Source: Chitinophagaceae bacterium (GTDB taxonomy: Bacteria; Bacteroidota; Bacteroidia; Chitinophagales; Chitinophagaceae). From it: a stretch of DNA of 7,232 nt. Both the position numbers and the translations under genes were made by a program. Positions 6,277-7,232 of this stretch are shown piece after piece (the stretch's first letter is position 1; every line of letters starts with the position of its first letter). The notes under the pieces are model-generated. The model was not told the origin of the DNA. It saw only the letters and a list, made by a program, of their open reading frames with translations, and ran no database searches. The stretch spans positions 4,971-12,202 of the forward strand of contig DPWF01000335.1 of NCBI GenBank assembly GCA_003526435.1, read 5' to 3'.

Positions 6277-7232
6277 TTATCGGATCAATACCACCGTTCC
6301 TTTCCTGAATACCGTTTTACCCGCAAAATCTGTCCCCTGTACCATATAAACATAGGTGCCGGAAGCCTGTTTCAGACCACTATAAGAACCATCCCAGCCC
6401 TTACCCTGTTCGCTGGTAGAATAGAGGAGCTGCCCCCAGCGGTTATATATCCTGAAATACTGGAGTTGGGTAATACCGATGGTAATGGGTCTGAAAATAT
6501 CGTTTGTGCCATCAGCATTGGGTGTGAATGCACTGGGTACCAGAATATCCGGTTTTCCTTTATACACCCTCACTTTTATATCATCCTCACCATAACATCC
6601 ACCCTGATCACTTACCCTGAGCCGGTAAATAATTGAATCCACATCATCACCTAAAAGAACAACCGGGTCGAGAATAGTGGTACTACTTAATCCCAAGCCG
6701 GGCGACCATGAATATTGATTACCTGATGAAATGATGGCCTGCAATTGTAAAGGCTGATCAGGAACAATGGTTGTATCTCTTCCAGCATTTACCTGAATGA
6801 TGGGTATTACATTGATGCGAATAGAGTCGGTAACCGTTTTCGGACAACCAGAAAGAGTATCTCTTACCGATAATGTGTACACTGTAGTTTGCGATGGGCC
6901 TGCCAATGGATTAAGTGATGCTGTATTGAATAAAGAGTTTGTTGGAGACCAACGGTATTCTGTTCCTGTAAAACTGCTATTCAACTGTATGCGGGTGCCA
7001 TAACAAATAACGGTATCGCGCGTAAGAATATCTACTCTGGGATAAGGTGCCACACGAACGGTTATCTGATCTGTTGCCTGGCATCTTCCAAGATTACCGG
7101 TTACTGTATAGGTTGTGTTGGTTAATGGTTTTGCAAGTGGATTTCGGGTTGTTGGATCATTTAGTGAAGCGGCTGGTGTCCAGGCAAAAGAGCTGGCTAT
7201 GGTATTAGGTCTTAATGTAATCACATCGGTCT
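6277..7232 (-). CDS. T9SS type B surface protein, C-terminal part (partial)
   Basis: The frame is open through the right edge, so the N terminus lies outside. About 318 residues remain. They hold the end of one Ig-like repeat (about 7030-7232, ending VRVAPYP), a second with DTVICYG and SPTNS, and a third with AGRDTTIV and GGCYGEDD. A CHU_C/gliding-motility type B C-terminal domain follows from about 6550 (VPSAFTPNADGTND, YNRWGQLLY, GWDG, RKGTVVLIR). Architecture and sequence follow the last three repeats and the C-terminal domain of the protein at 1539-4220; by hand the last 92 residues share 63 identities, about two thirds. The full protein is therefore probably also a large exported adhesin- or matrix-like surface protein. 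The codon at 7222-7224 is GTG, lies inside a repeat and should not be taken as the start. A hairpin with a T run follows the stop. Confidence 0.88.
   Translation of the reverse strand, partial: TDVITLRPNTIASSFAWTPAASLNDPTTRNPLAKPLTNTTYTVTGNLGRCQATDQITVRVAPYPRVDILTRDTVICYGTRIQLNSSFTGTEYRWSPTNSLFNTASLNPLAGPSQTTVYTLSVRDTLSGCPKTVTDSIRINVIPIIQVNAGRDTTIVPDQPLQLQAIISSGNQYSWSPGLGLSSTTILDPVVLLGDDVDSIIYRLRVSDQGGCYGEDDIKVRVYKGKPDILVPSAFTPNADGTNDIFRPITIGITQLQYFRIYNRWGQLLYSTSEQGKGWDGSYSGLKQASGTYVYMVQGTDFAGKTVFRKGTVVLIR

Noticed and set aside
6274..6636. 120-codon open frame on the plus strand
   Set aside because: It lies opposite the well-supported type B C-terminal domain and its translation resembles no protein family.
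6797..7003. 68-codon open frame on the plus strand
   Set aside because: It is antisense to Ig-like repeats of the right-edge gene, with no supporting signal.
7222..7224. GTG as start of the right-edge gene
   Set aside because: The frame stays open to the window edge and the codon falls within an Ig-like repeat that aligns with the interior of the paralogue, so the gene is truncated by the window.

Overview
The window looks like chromosome from a member of the Bacteroidota, most likely Chitinophagales or a relative. The evidence is threefold. Three adjacent genes encode secreted proteins ending in the two kinds of type IX secretion system (T9SS) sorting domain. The best promoter fits the Bacteroidota consensus TTG-N(17-23)-TAnnTTTG rather than the E. 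coli -35/-10 pattern. Shine-Dalgarno sequences are absent or weak. All five genes lie on the minus strand, so they read from the right edge of the window to the left.

In transcription order: (1) 7232-6277 is the C-terminal part of a large surface protein cut by the window edge, with Ig-like repeats and a type B (gliding-motility/CHU_C) C-terminal domain. (2) 6135-4441 is a complete 564-residue secreted protein with a signal peptide, Ig-like segments, a galactose-binding/CBM-like module and a type A (Por) sorting domain. (3) 4220-1539 is a complete 893-residue surface protein with a signal peptide, an N-terminal beta-rich region, two PKD domains, four Ig-like repeats and a type B C-terminal domain. 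It is clearly paralogous to gene 1 over all that can be compared. (4) 1435-680 is a classical short-chain dehydrogenase/reductase of the YdfG-like group. (5) 545-57 is a DinB/YfiT-like four-helix protein with a His3 metal site.

The right two thirds (1539-7232) is therefore a cluster of T9SS cargo, probably adhesins or matrix proteins exposed on the cell surface. A lower-G+C type A gene sits between two type B paralogues. Hairpins follow gene 1 (6217-6242) and gene 2 (4382-4433), so the three are probably separate transcription units. The left third holds two ordinary cytoplasmic genes, also separated by a terminator-like hairpin (625-651). They have no evident functional link to the surface proteins.

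The intergenic regions carry short AT-rich repeats (AATTTGAAAAT copies around the DinB gene, AGTCCATGG-like units before the reductase gene). The type A gene carries homopolymer tracts that could slip. No mobile element, CRISPR array, tRNA or rRNA is visible, and no intergenic stretch exceeds 300 bases. I see no clearly new biological system. The most interesting points are the cargo arrangement, the nested domain in the type A protein, the A9 tract inside its sorting domain and the probably leaderless reductase promoter.
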